NCBI RefSeq assembly: GCF_003034915.1
Contig: NZ_PZJX01000003.1
Span: 1-64,000, forward strand
Length of the DNA stretch: 64,000 nt
DNA from: Mesorhizobium helmanticense
GTDB lineage: Bacteria; Pseudomonadota; Alphaproteobacteria; Rhizobiales; Rhizobiaceae
Direction: 5' to 3'
This document shows positions 27,243-35,549 of this stretch, piece after piece; positions within the stretch are counted from its first letter, which is position 1, and the number at the start of each line of letters is the position of its first letter. Below the pieces are notes generated by a model. The model made no database searches, was not told the DNA's origin, and saw nothing but the letters and a program-made list of their open reading frames with translations. The position numbers and the translations under genes are program-made.

Positions 27243-27620
27243 TCAGCCGATGAAGTAGCGATAGCCGAGCCACGCAACCAGTGCGACCGATGCGCCCCAG
27301 ATACCGGCGATCACCACGGCGGCGGTTCTGCTCACCGGACGCTCTGCTGCAAGCGCGGCGGCTCGGTGCTCTGCCATGACCTCCGGCGGGATCAATTTCA
27401 CCACAGCCACAATACCCAGTGGCACGATTATCGCGTCATCGAGATATCCCAGCACCGGTATGAAGTCGGGAATCAGGTCTATGGGCGACAGTGCGTAGCC
27501 GGCAACCAATAGCGCCAGCGCCTTAGCGTACCAAGGCGTGCGAGGATCGCTGGCTGCGAGGTAAACAGCATGCGCGTCTCGTTTGATCCTGCGTGCCCAG
27601 TCTTTCAGTCCATTTTTCAT
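27243..27620 (-). CDS. DUF1232 (YkvA-like) protein
   Basis: A 125-aa protein carrying the DUF1232 signature: DPRTPWYAKALALLVAGYAL followed by SPIDLIPDFIPVLGYLDDAI near residues 45-65, and a C-terminal transmembrane helix. YkvA-like proteins are widespread and uncharacterised; the SPIDLIPDFIP motif is diagnostic. Starts at ATG 27620 (MKNGLKDWARR). It is followed by the DUF423 gene in the same direction after 66 bases, so the two may be co-transcribed. Confidence 0.9.
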   Translation of the reverse strand: MKNGLKDWARRIKRDAHAVYLAASDPRTPWYAKALALLVAGYALSPIDLIPDFIPVLGYLDDAIIVPLGIVAVVKLIPPEVMAEHRAAALAAERPVSRTAAVVIAGIWGASVALVAWLGYRYFIG

Positions 27621-27682
27621 CGGACAGGTCTATCCGCAAAAGGATGGCTACCGACAGTTTAAACCGGAACTGCGGAATCGTG

Positions 27683-28951
27683 TCAGGATTTGCCGGCTTC
27701 CGCCAGCATGTCGCGCGCGCGGCGCGACTGGACCAGCCAGTTATACGCAGCTCCACCCGCCATCAGCACGGATGTGCCGAGAAACACGGCACGCATGCCG
27801 AAATGGCCGCCGACGAAGCCGCCGAGCAGCGGCCCCGCGACCTGCCCGACATATTGCGCCGAGATGGACAGACCCAGCACATTGCCCCCCACGCCGTCCG
27901 GAACATTGTGGCGGATGACGCTGGTGATGCAGGGCAGCAGGCCACCAAGCGCCAAGCCCATCAGGAAGCGCAGGCCGATGAGCTGCCAACCCTGGGTGAC
28001 GAAGGCCTGCGGGATCAAGAGCAGCGCCGAGACGGCAAGGGCTGCGACAATGACATTCCAGTGGCCGATGCGGTCGGCGAGCTTGCCAAGCCGCGAAGCC
28101 GACAGGATGGCGCCGAGTGCCGCCGCCGACATGACGACGCCGGAGATCAGCGTGACCCGGCTTTGATCCTCGATGAGCTGCTGGACATAGACCGTGATGA
28201 TCGGCTCGATCGACATGGTGGCGAAACTCAGGAGCATGCCGGTCGTTAGCATGGCGACAACAGGGCGCTTGTCGGGGATTTGCGCCCAGCCGCCTTTCGG
28301 CTTCTCGGCAGATGCTGCCTTGCCGGCTGCCGGGCGCGGATTCTCCTTGATGAGGAAGGTCGTCGCCAGGAAGGCCAGGAAGATAACGCCGCCGGCGAGC
28401 AGGAACGTGGCGCGGATGCCGATCACCGGCGGCAGCGCGCCGCCGAGCAGGGGGCCGACGAGCGCACCTGCGGTGATGCCGGCCGACAGCACGCCGAGCG
28501 CCCAGCCTGAACGGTCCTTCGGCGTCTGCATGGCGACGAGAATGATCGAGCCGGAGGAATAGCCGCCGGCGAAACCGATCAGCAGGCGCAGCAGCACCAG
28601 TTGCCACACACTCTGCACCATGCCGGTCAGCGACATGCAGATGGCCATGCCGAAACTCGCCCGCACCAGCATCAGCTTGCGGCCATAACGGTCGCCCAGC
28701 CGTCCCCAGAGCGGCGCTACCAGCGCGGCGGCAAAGAAGGTGGCGCCATAGGCGATGCCGGACCACTGCACGATGGCTGCGTGGCCTTCGGCGCCAAGCT
28801 GTTCGACGTAGAGCGGCAGGAAGGGCAACAGCAGGGTCATTGCGATGAGCGTGCTGAACGAACCGGCAAAGCACACGGCGAGATTGCGCCGCCAGTGGAC
28901 GTTGTAGCTGCCGTGTTCGGTGTTGCCCTGCGCCATGTCTGCTTGCGCCAT
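27683..28951 (-). CDS. MFS multidrug/metabolite exporter
   Basis: A 422-aa permease with twelve predicted helices. Motif A is visible as PLWGRLGDRYGRKLMLVRAS near residue 75 and an exporter-type motif C as GALVGPLLGGALPPVIG near residue 150, so efflux is likely. I start at ATG 28951 (MAQADMAQGNTEHG), with AGGA seven bases upstream. The frame is open to ATG 29017 and 29041, but those starts would put the palindromic operator inside the gene. The divergent GntR gene is the obvious regulator. Confidence 0.87.
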   Translation of the reverse strand: MAQADMAQGNTEHGSYNVHWRRNLAVCFAGSFSTLIAMTLLLPFLPLYVEQLGAEGHAAIVQWSGIAYGATFFAAALVAPLWGRLGDRYGRKLMLVRASFGMAICMSLTGMVQSVWQLVLLRLLIGFAGGYSSGSIILVAMQTPKDRSGWALGVLSAGITAGALVGPLLGGALPPVIGIRATFLLAGGVIFLAFLATTFLIKENPRPAAGKAASAEKPKGGWAQIPDKRPVVAMLTTGMLLSFATMSIEPIITVYVQQLIEDQSRVTLISGVVMSAAALGAILSASRLGKLADRIGHWNVIVAALAVSALLLIPQAFVTQGWQLIGLRFLMGLALGGLLPCITSVIRHNVPDGVGGNVLGLSISAQYVGQVAGPLLGGFVGGHFGMRAVFLGTSVLMAGGAAYNWLVQSRRARDMLAEAGKS

Positions 28952-28980
28952 GTCTGTCCTGCCGGTATCGGGCTTGTTGC

Positions 28981-29012
28981 GGATACCAATTTGGGATACC
29001 AAGTTGGTATCC
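28981..29012. promoter_or_regulatory. GntR-type operator between MFS exporter and regulator
   Basis: GGATACCAAGTTGGTATCC at 28994-29012 is a perfect 19-bp palindrome centred on G29003. A third half-site, GGATACCAATTT, lies at 28981-28992 in direct orientation. It sits between the start codons of the divergent exporter and GntR genes. Confidence 0.8.
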
Positions 29013-29064
29013 GTCATGGACTTCAACCCGGCCGCTGTCAATGCGGCCTACGAATGGGACCACG

Positions 29065-29730
29065 ATGTCGCAGATGCACAATGTCGAGAGCCAGCTTCGC
29101 GAGATGATCCTCGGCCTCGAGATCGGTCCGGGCGAGCGTTTGACCGAGCGCTGGATCGAAAGCCGGTTCGGCGCCTCGCGCACGCCGGTCAGGGCAGCGC
29201 TGCTGCGGCTCGAGACCGAAGGCCTGATCTGCCGCGACGGGCGCGGCTGGACGGTCTCGCCCATCAACCTCGCCGAGCTCGAGCAGATCGCGGTCTATCG
29301 CGAGGCGGTCGAGGTGGCCGCGCTCAGGCTGACATGCGCGCAGGGCGACAAAAGCTCCGTCGAGGTCGTCGAAGCGATGCTCGATTCCTGCGGCTCCGGC
29401 ACCCCGCGCGAGGAATGGCACCGCGTCGGCATGGATTTCCACATCGACCTGGCGCGCCTGTCCGGCAACGAGTTCCTGTTCAGGGCTGTCCGCGATGCGA
29501 TGACACGGCTGTCGCGCGCCCGTTGGCTGGAGGTTCGCGACGAGGCGGCGCTCAGCCGTGCCTGGGCCGAGCACCATGCCATTCTGGCGGCGGTGCGGAC
29601 TGGCAATGCCGATGAGGCGGCGCGCCAACTATCGGCGCACATCGTCGGCAGCCGCGACCGGCTGGTGACGTCGCTGCGCAATGACCGGCGCGGCCTGCGC
29701 GCCAGGGGATTTGCCGTCGTTGCCGCTTGA
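29065..29730 (+). CDS. GntR family regulator (FCD domain)
   Basis: A 221-aa transcription factor. The winged helix is at residues 5-65 (ESQLREMILGLEIGPGERLT, RFGASRTPVRAALLRLETEG), and the FCD ligand-binding domain follows with YREAVEVAALRL and the metal-type histidines in DFHIDLARLSGNEF and AEHHAILAAVRTGN. I choose ATG 29065, with GGGA upstream; ATG 29041 is an alternative start adding eight residues. The divergent MFS gene and the palindrome between them indicate local control of the exporter. FCD regulators usually sense small organic acids. Confidence 0.9.
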   Translation: MSQMHNVESQLREMILGLEIGPGERLTERWIESRFGASRTPVRAALLRLETEGLICRDGRGWTVSPINLAELEQIAVYREAVEVAALRLTCAQGDKSSVEVVEAMLDSCGSGTPREEWHRVGMDFHIDLARLSGNEFLFRAVRDAMTRLSRARWLEVRDEAALSRAWAEHHAILAAVRTGNADEAARQLSAHIVGSRDRLVTSLRNDRRGLRARGFAVVAA

Positions 29731-29833
29731 ACTCACCAGGCATAGGGCAGGGGGCGTCGCGCAAAAGCCGGTGCGCGAACGTGAAGCGCACTTTCGCCCT
29801 CGCTTCGCGAGCGGCGATGGCGTAAGAGCGGCG

Positions 29834-30094
29834 ATGGAAAACAACCGATTTGAAACACCCGTGACCGTCAAGTCGGCCGCGGACGGGACCAACCAGCTCT
29901 TGCGCACGGCTCGGGAGGCTTCCGATTACCTCCTGAACAGCTGGCCCGGCAAGCGCAGTCCCAAGCATCGCGAAGCGCTACAGGCCTGCCACGATGCACT
30001 GGCCGGCGACAAGCCGGCGATGAACGCAAGGCGCGCCTTCATCGCCGCGGCTCGCGAAGTCAACGTGTTCGTCAGCGACAAGGCCCCGGCCTGA
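29834..30094 (+). CDS. DUF982 domain protein, 86 aa
   Basis: Small protein typical of rhizobia. The segments PVTVKSAADGTNQLLRTARE, YLLNSWPGKRSPKHREALQA and ARRAFIAAAREVNVF match the DUF982 pattern as I know it. No signal peptide or membrane segment; probably cytoplasmic. ATG 29834 (MENNRFETP) is chosen because upstream residues in the open frame look non-coding. Function unknown; members occur in many paralogues, often on symbiotic plasmids or islands. Confidence 0.85.
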   Translation: MENNRFETPVTVKSAADGTNQLLRTAREASDYLLNSWPGKRSPKHREALQACHDALAGDKPAMNARRAFIAAAREVNVFVSDKAPA

Positions 30095-30145
30095 AGCAGG
30101 CGAAACCCTGCGCGGAACCGGCCCGCCTCGCAGGCCGAATGATCT

Positions 30146-30304
30146 CTACTTTGCCGCTTCTGCTTCGGTTTCGGACCTTGTGTCGTCCTCCGGCTTCGAA
30201 CGCTCCCTGGCTGCGACCTTGGCCGCCAGCTTCTCCGCCTTTTTGGCGGCCTTCTGCCGGTCGCGCTCCTTGCGTTCCTGATCGTAGTTCGGTGCTCGCG
30301 CCAT
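30146..30304 (-). CDS. Small charged protein, 52 aa
   Basis: On the minus strand ATG 30304 follows AAGGAAG at five to six bases. The product begins MARAPNYDQERKERDRQKAA and is almost entirely charged helix (KKAEKLAAKVAARERSKPED), a coiled-coil-like lysine/glutamate-rich peptide. Short proteins with this MARAPNYDQERKERDR start are familiar from rhizobial genomes, so I consider it real. Function unknown; the composition would allow nucleic-acid or ribosome binding, but that is speculation. It is convergent with the DUF982 gene. Confidence 0.7.
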   Translation of the reverse strand: MARAPNYDQERKERDRQKAAKKAEKLAAKVAARERSKPEDDTRSETEAEAAK

Positions 30305-30482
30305 ATCGCTTCCTTTCACTGTGCTTGACCCTGCCTAGGAGCATTGGACTGCAAATACAACACCGCAAGCGGCGATCGGCTGCATGGCAGGCGGCAAGTC
30401 CGGTTCGGGCTTGCAAGATGTTTGGCACGATGACGTAGGAAGGCCGGGGTACAGACGCCGACAGCCGCCAAACCAGTTTGAA

Positions 30483-30626
30483 CCAAGTGACCGATGGTCA
30501 CGCTTCAAAGAAATGCACAGAAGCTGTTCTACCATGCGCGCGATGTCATGTGCGATATTGCCCCGCAGGCACTGTTTCGCCGCCGGCTTACCGGGACTGC
30601 TCGACCAGGCCAGACTTTCGGACCGC
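30483..30626 (+). repeat. Left copy of the duplicated GT90 5' region
   Basis: 30483-30626 aligns with 34524-34666 with a handful of substitutions and one extra G in the left copy. Weaker similarity extends upstream (TTGCAAGATG at about 30412 and 34459). The two copies flank the pyruvyl transferase, methyltransferase and GT8 genes. Confidence 0.9.
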
Positions 30627-30655
30627 CCATGCTAAACTCCGAGCGTGGCAATTGA
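30494..30655 (+). pseudogene. Truncated, frameshifted 5' copy of the GT90 gene
   Basis: ATG 30494 opens MVTLQRNAQKLFYHARDVMC, corresponding to MATLQRNAQKLFYYARNAMR of the intact gene at 34535. After about 34 codons an extra G shifts the frame, and homology stops at 30626. The frame ends at 30655 after 53 codons. It lacks nearly the whole glycosyltransferase domain and is a relic. Together with the intact copy it brackets the glycan islet, so it probably records an insertion or recombination event. Confidence 0.85.
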
Positions 30656-30670
30656 TGTTGATCTCGGCAT

Positions 30671-30704
30671 TCATCAGGCGTACGGGACTCATCAGGCGTA
30701 CGGG
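30671..30704 (+). repeat. 18-bp tandem duplication upstream of the pyruvyl transferase gene
   Basis: TCATCAGGCGTACGGG occurs at 30671-30686 and 30689-30704. It lies just past the end of the duplicated GT90 fragment, 16 bases before the next start codon, and may be a scar of the rearrangement. Confidence 0.8.
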
Positions 30705-30719
30705 GCCGCAGGATTCATT

Positions 30720-31571
30720 ATGCCTCAAGAACAGAGAATGAATATTGCACTGCTGAATTACCCTAACACCAACAACATCGGAGACAATATACAGACGCTC
30801 GCTGTCGCGCAGCATATCGATCAGGAATACAGCCTGGTCGACCGTGACTTCTTGCATCGATATGATGGCGAGCCGTGCGTCGTCGTCATGAACGGCTGGT
30901 TCACGCATGAGCCGCAGAACTGGCCACCTGCGCCAGCGATCACGCCGATCTTCTTCGGCTTTCATCTGACCCTGAAGGCAGCGTCCGTGTTCGAAAAGCA
31001 TAAGGCATACTTCAAGCGCTTTGCGCCGATCGGATGCCGTGATCAAGCGACGGCCGAAATTATCAAGTCATGGGGTGTCGATGCCTATGTGAGCGGCTGC
31101 GCGACGATGACATTCCCGGCCCGAACGAAGGAACCTGCCGAGCCGAAGGTGGTTCTGGTGGATCAGAAACGGGGTCACTTCGCACGGTCGGATCGCAAGC
31201 GGGCTAGCCAGATCGGGCACATTTTGCCGTTTCCGATGGCGAGCGAAGTCAAATTTGAGGCGGCAAGGAACCTGCTCGACTTCTACCGACTCAATGCGGG
31301 CATCGTCGTCACTAGCCGCATTCACAGCGCTATGCCTTGCGCAGCGATGGGCATCCCGGTCGTTTTCACCGGTCGTCGCGACGGCCGGACTGCGATCATC
31401 GACCTGATCGGTATCCCGTCAGTTCGAACAAAGTGGTTTCGGCGCACGCGCATCGAGAGCTTACCCGCACGCAAACCGGCATTCGATGATGTGAAAAAGC
31501 GCATCGCCAGTGACCTTCACGCACGTTTGGAAGCCCATGGTGTGAAGGTGAAATTTCCGACGTCGCTTTAG
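30720..31571 (+). CDS. Polysaccharide pyruvyl transferase family protein
   Basis: A 283-aa cytoplasmic enzyme of PF04230, predicted to add pyruvate ketals to a sugar of an exopolysaccharide or lipopolysaccharide, or to do a related transfer. MNIALLNYPNTNNIGDNIQT near the N-terminus is the family's opening (glycine/asparagine-rich GDNIQ loop), and VVTSRIHSAMPCAAMGIPVV near residue 200 is its hallmark histidine motif. ATG 30720 has AGGA at seven bases; ATG 30738 is an alternative. It is the first gene of the islet; base composition is less GC-rich than the flanks. Confidence 0.8.
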   Translation: MPQEQRMNIALLNYPNTNNIGDNIQTLAVAQHIDQEYSLVDRDFLHRYDGEPCVVVMNGWFTHEPQNWPPAPAITPIFFGFHLTLKAASVFEKHKAYFKRFAPIGCRDQATAEIIKSWGVDAYVSGCATMTFPARTKEPAEPKVVLVDQKRGHFARSDRKRASQIGHILPFPMASEVKFEAARNLLDFYRLNAGIVVTSRIHSAMPCAAMGIPVVFTGRRDGRTAIIDLIGIPSVRTKWFRRTRIESLPARKPAFDDVKKRIASDLHARLEAHGVKVKFPTSL

Positions 31572-31608
31572 GGCCTATGTTCGCGCGATGCTGGCTAAGG
31601 GGCCAAAG

Positions 31609-32262
31609 ATGCAAACAGATATTGACGAATGGCGCAGCGTAGCAGCCGGGGCACAGCCCGGTTGGGAATTCAGGGCAGGTATCATTGCAAAGCTAATCCG
31701 AGCGACAGACACAGTTCTCGACATAGGTGCGGGCGATCAGAAACTGAAGAAGTTCATTTCCCCCGCCTGTACGTACGTGCCGGTCGATTGCGTCGATGAT
31801 CTTCCCGGAACCTTTGTCGTGGACTTCAACAAGGAGTTCAGGCTACCAAACGTGCCTTTCAATGTTGTCGTTTGCGCGGGATCGCTCGAATATATCAATG
31901 ATCTAGCCGGATTTTTCCGTGCACTTGCCGCGCATGCGCCGGACCGCCAAGTGATCTTCACGTACTTTCTGAACCCGGAGAAGTGGCGACGCGCCGGCAT
32001 GAAGGTACATAACAATTTCGCGACCGGCGACGCCCTCCTGTCACACATTAATTTTGCTCTCTCACACGTCGACATCGTGGCAACACGCGGGGATACGATT
32101 TTCGTCAGTGCCACGCTGTCGGCTGGTGGCGGTGTTCAATGGATCAATGACCGACCGATTACCGATTTCCTTTTTGCCGAGCGCGGAATCAAGAAATTTA
32201 TAGCAAAGACCGCCCGATCCGTGCGCAAAAGGCGTAATGCCATTGGCAGGATGCTGAAATAG
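31609..32262 (+). CDS. SAM-dependent methyltransferase
   Basis: A 217-aa class I methyltransferase. The SAM-binding motif I reads DTVLDIGAGDQKLKKFISPA near residues 30-48, motif II follows in YVPVDCVDDLPGTFVVDFNK, and VVVCAGSLEYINDLAGFFRA is the post-II region. The C-terminal tail is basic (RSVRKRRNAIGRML), possibly for membrane or polymer contact. ATG 31609 is used; ATG 31588 adds seven residues. The context between a pyruvyl transferase and a TylF-type methyltransferase suggests a sugar or glycan substrate. Confidence 0.78.
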   Translation: MQTDIDEWRSVAAGAQPGWEFRAGIIAKLIRATDTVLDIGAGDQKLKKFISPACTYVPVDCVDDLPGTFVVDFNKEFRLPNVPFNVVVCAGSLEYINDLAGFFRALAAHAPDRQVIFTYFLNPEKWRRAGMKVHNNFATGDALLSHINFALSHVDIVATRGDTIFVSATLSAGGGVQWINDRPITDFLFAERGIKKFIAKTARSVRKRRNAIGRMLK

Positions 32263-32449
32263 CGGCCGGTATTTGGTTTTGCCTGGACGCGGCGCGCGCA
32301 AATGAGGATCAGTGCGGACGCTGAGGCCGTGATCCAGCTCAGTGCACGGCCATGAGGAGCAGGATACTTCTCGGAGCTAAACAAGTATTCACTTAAGGCA
32401 GTCTTCATCGTACCTTGTAAATCTCCAGGCTGCTGTTTAGCCTCGCACG

Positions 32450-33160
32450 ATGCTGTCAGGATTCACTCGACACTTATTGAAGAGTGCGAACGGGCTTAGA
32501 GTGCCGGCCGTCGCCCGTTCGGTGCAGCGCGCTCGGCTGACGTATCTTTCGGACGCGAAGTTTATCAGCCTCCGCGATGCGATCAGACAGGTAAAGCGTG
32601 AAAAGGTCCCCGGCGACTTCATCGAATATGGTATCGCGCTCGGTGGCTCGGCAATCTACATCGCGTCCGAGCTTGACGGCGACCGTCATTTCCATGGCTA
32701 CGATGTGTTTGGCATGATTCCGAGCCCAACCGAACAGGACGACGAGAAATCCAAGGCCCGTTACGAGACCATCCGATCGGGACGATCCAAGGGCATTGGC
32801 GGTGACAAATATTACGGGTATCAAGGCGATCTGTTCGACAAGGTGTGTGCCAGCTTCATGGACTTTGGCGTCCCGGTCGATGGCGAAAGGATCGTCTTTC
32901 ACAAGGGCCTGTTTGAAGACACGGTGCACTTTCATCCGAAAAGCAGGATAGCGTTGGCCCATCTCGATTGCGATTGGCACGATCCGGTCAAGTTCTGCCT
33001 TGAGCGGACGCTGGAGGTGTTGAGCCCAGGCGGGCTCATGATCCTCGACGATTACAACGACTACGGCGGATGCCGGATAGCGACCGATCAATTCCTTGCA
33101 GGCCGTTCTGACTGCCGTCTTATACGAACGCTCCCCCATGCGGTGGTCCAGCGGTCATAA
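32450..33160 (+). CDS. TylF/MycF family methyltransferase
   Basis: A 236-aa protein of the macrocin-O-methyltransferase family (PF05711), metal-dependent sugar O-methyltransferases. GDFIEYGIALGGSAIYIASE near residue 55 is the SAM-binding motif, HFHGYDVFGMIPSPTEQDD follows, and ALAHLDCDWHDPVKF and LMILDDYNDYGGCRIATDQF provide the metal-ligating aspartates. In rhizobial glycan loci such enzymes typically methylate deoxysugars of O-antigen. It follows the other methyltransferase after a 187-base gap without an evident gene. Confidence 0.83.
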   Translation: MLSGFTRHLLKSANGLRVPAVARSVQRARLTYLSDAKFISLRDAIRQVKREKVPGDFIEYGIALGGSAIYIASELDGDRHFHGYDVFGMIPSPTEQDDEKSKARYETIRSGRSKGIGGDKYYGYQGDLFDKVCASFMDFGVPVDGERIVFHKGLFEDTVHFHPKSRIALAHLDCDWHDPVKFCLERTLEVLSPGGLMILDDYNDYGGCRIATDQFLAGRSDCRLIRTLPHAVVQRS

Positions 33161-33237
33161 GTCGCGCCGTCACGTCCGCGCTCGGCGTTGCACGACCCGC
33201 TGAAGCGCCCGTGTTCATTGACGGTGTTTGAAGGCTA

Positions 33238-33290
33238 ATGCATGTCGCGCAAAAGTGCGCAGCGGTTTTGCGGTAACGACATGCATAAAA
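33238..33290. repeat. Dispersed mini-element with ATGCATGTCG terminal repeats, copy A
   Basis: ATGCATGTCG at 33238-33247 and CGACATGCAT at about 33277-33286 are perfect inverted ends of a 49-bp element whose core reads CAAAAGTGCGCAGCGGTTTT. A second copy is at 46776-46829. Confidence 0.75.
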
Positions 33291-33299
33291 ACAAGAATC

Positions 33300-33341
33300 T
33301 AAAGCGCGTCGCATGAGGCCGGTCGAACGCGACGCGCTTTA
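33300..33341. repeat. Hairpin repeat AAAGCGCGTCGC...GCGACGCGCTTT
   Basis: Perfect 12-bp arms (AAAGCGCGTCGC / GCGACGCGCTTT) around an 16-base loop. It directly follows the mini-element and precedes the 3' end of the GT8 gene, so it could end transcription from either side. Confidence 0.7.
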
Positions 33342-34331
33342 ACGGGGAGAGGTTGTCGTTTTTTTACTTTCAATTCCCGAAACGCGCTCGGGATATCGTA
33401 CGGCCATCATCAGCCGATCCGCATGCTCGGCAAAAACCGCGCTGACCTGTTCAGCGTCGAACAGGGATCTTCGGCGGCGTTTCTCGTCGTTGGTGAGGAA
33501 ACCCGTTATGGCATCAAGCTTTCGAGTAAACCGTTTGAGAACGAACCGCGCCTGCCGGGCAAAATGACCAGCCCAAGGCGTGTCCTTTGCGAGATGGCGA
33601 TAGATGGCCAACGCTTCCAACTCGACACCGATCGGGCGGTTCGACCAGGGCTTGCCACGCGTGAAATGCCGCGCAAATGCCTTGTCGAATCGTACCTGGC
33701 TGGTGAAATTCGTCATGACGTTCCAGTAGGGGTGCATCGTCTGCCATCTGTCTTCAAAAGCGACATTGAGTGCACCTTGGTCCATATTGTCGACGCGCTG
33801 CGAGGCGAGTTCTCGTGTCCTCTGCAATAGCCCCTCTCGCCGCACCATGGGCATGTTGAACACCAGCACGCCCGCATTGAATTTCGGCGCGCCGGGCTTC
33901 ATCGGCAGGCGTCGGCGATACTTCGTGTCGAAATAGCATTGCTCATCATGAGCGGCCAATAATGGCGCAAGCAGTTGTGTGTTGGCGAGGTCGACTATCG
34001 ATCGATTAAAAAGGACGTCGCTGTCGGCGTAGACAATATGATCATAAGGCTTGAATTCAGCCAACTCGTCCGCGAACAGTCTGATATAGGTCGCCAAGGT
34101 CAGATGGCCCGGATCAAAATTCCTCGCTTCCATGAACTTCGACACGTCAAGGATACTGACCGCGGACCCTAGTAATCGGTCACCGACCTCCAGGTCTTCC
34201 GTGCTGACACCCATCTGAAGGATAAAGCCCTTGATAGGGCCGGATACATCCAACACACGGCGTGCGGCTAAGCAGGCGTACGGGAAATAGTTTTGATCTG
34301 CAGCGAAAAAGAAACACGGATTTTGCGACAT
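33339..34331 (-). CDS. Glycosyltransferase, family 8-like
   Basis: A 330-aa cytoplasmic nucleotide-sugar transferase. It starts MSQNPCFFFAADQNYFPYAC, the typical GT8/GT-A opening, and has the DxD metal site in DHIVYADSDVLFNRSIVDLA near residue 95. Further GT8-like features are FNAGVLVFNMPMVRR and DQGALNVAF. ATG 34331 has GGGAAG eight bases upstream. It runs opposite to its islet neighbours and converges with the TylF gene, and its 5' end lies next to the promoter region of the GT90 gene. Confidence 0.82.
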   Translation of the reverse strand: MSQNPCFFFAADQNYFPYACLAARRVLDVSGPIKGFILQMGVSTEDLEVGDRLLGSAVSILDVSKFMEARNFDPGHLTLATYIRLFADELAEFKPYDHIVYADSDVLFNRSIVDLANTQLLAPLLAAHDEQCYFDTKYRRRLPMKPGAPKFNAGVLVFNMPMVRREGLLQRTRELASQRVDNMDQGALNVAFEDRWQTMHPYWNVMTNFTSQVRFDKAFARHFTRGKPWSNRPIGVELEALAIYRHLAKDTPWAGHFARQARFVLKRFTRKLDAITGFLTNDEKRRRRSLFDAEQVSAVFAEHADRLMMAVRYPERVSGIESKKTTTSPR

Positions 34332-34523
34332 TGTGAACTTCCCAGCAGCAATCAGACCTCTATCCGGCCAGCATGTACAGATGCAATAGCCTTTGGGGCA
34401 TAACACGTGCCGAATTCCCGATGGATGGGCCGGTGATGCGGGTTTCACGCGGTTCCGGGTTGCAAGATGGCTGGCACAATGTAGGAGAGAAACCGGGTAT
34501 CAAATAGCAAGACGACTTTTCTT

Positions 34524-34666
34524 CCAAGTGACCGATGGCCACGCTTCAAAGAAACGCACAGAAGCTGTTCTACTATGCGCGCAATGCCATGCGCGACATC
34601 GCTCCGCAGGCATTGTTTCGTCGCCGGCTTGCCGGACTGCTCGACCAGGCCAGACTTTCGGACCGC
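34524..34666 (+). repeat. Right copy of the duplicated GT90 5' region
   Basis: Partner of 30483-30626; covers the translation start and first 44 codons of the intact GT90 gene. Similar upstream text begins near 34447. Confidence 0.9.
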
Positions 34667-35506
34667 TCGGTCCGCGAGCGCCTCAACTATTACAACAGGC
34701 TGCAGGAGGCTTTCGCGCCAAGCCCCGATGCCGTGCCGGTCAGCCGGCTGCCGACGGACCGGAGCATGTATTATTACGATCTGAAGGAGTTTACCCGCTA
34801 CTTCGATCCCGGTCTGCTCATCGACCTCGAATTCGGCGACGTCATCGAAGTGCCGAAAATGCCCTCGATCGTGAAGGATCGGCCGATTGCCGGTGACAAC
34901 AAGAACGGTGTTCTGTTCAAGCTCAACAAGTTCCGTCATTTCCATATGCCCGCCGACGATATTGCCTTCGCCGACAAGCTTCCTGCCGCGGTCTGGCGCG
35001 GCGACCTCAACAATCCGATACGCACCTTGCTTCTGGAGGTCGCCCGCGACCTGCCGTTCTGCGACGTCGGCACGCCCAAACGCACGGCGGCGGCCGAGTA
35101 TCGCAAGCCCTATCTCAGCATCGATCAGCAGCGGCGCTATCGCTACATCATTTCGCTTGAAGGCAATGACGTCGCGACCAACCTCAAATGGATCATGAGC
35201 TCGAATTCGCTGTGCCTGATGCCGCCGCCGACATACGAGACATGGTTCGCCGAAAGCGAACTCGTGGCTGATCTCCACTACGTGCCGCTCGCTCCGGATT
35301 TTTCGGATCTCGCCGAACGGGTGGAATATCTCGAACGGCACCCGGCCGAGGCTGAGCGCATCGTTGTCGCGGCCAATGCCTATTGCCGAAAATTCGCCGA
35401 TGAACCGACCGAGCAGGCGATCTGTCTGCTCGTCCTCTATAAATATTTCGTTCTCAGCAGTCAGATCGAGCCCGACGCCGAAGTCTGGCGCTACATTTCA
35501 GCATAG
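34535..35506 (+). CDS. Glycosyltransferase family 90 (CAP10-like), LPS-modifying type
   Basis: A 323-aa protein resembling rhizobial LPS-core glycosyltransferases of the LpsA type (PF05686, CAP10/GT90). Recognisable parts are the KLPAAVWRGDLNNPIRTLLL segment near residue 150 (WRG motif), YRYIISLEGNDVATNLKWIM near residue 205 (EGN motif) and SNSLCLMPPPTYETWFAESE. It starts at ATG 34535. The first 44 codons are duplicated as a relic 4 kb upstream. It probably adds a sugar to LPS or another surface glycan; donor and acceptor cannot be read from the sequence. Confidence 0.83.
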   Translation: MATLQRNAQKLFYYARNAMRDIAPQALFRRRLAGLLDQARLSDRSVRERLNYYNRLQEAFAPSPDAVPVSRLPTDRSMYYYDLKEFTRYFDPGLLIDLEFGDVIEVPKMPSIVKDRPIAGDNKNGVLFKLNKFRHFHMPADDIAFADKLPAAVWRGDLNNPIRTLLLEVARDLPFCDVGTPKRTAAAEYRKPYLSIDQQRRYRYIISLEGNDVATNLKWIMSSNSLCLMPPPTYETWFAESELVADLHYVPLAPDFSDLAERVEYLERHPAEAERIVVAANAYCRKFADEPTEQAICLLVLYKYFVLSSQIEPDAEVWRYISA

Positions 35507-35549
35507 CACCAGCGGGACTGAACCCAGGGGGATTGGACCCTGCCGGGCA

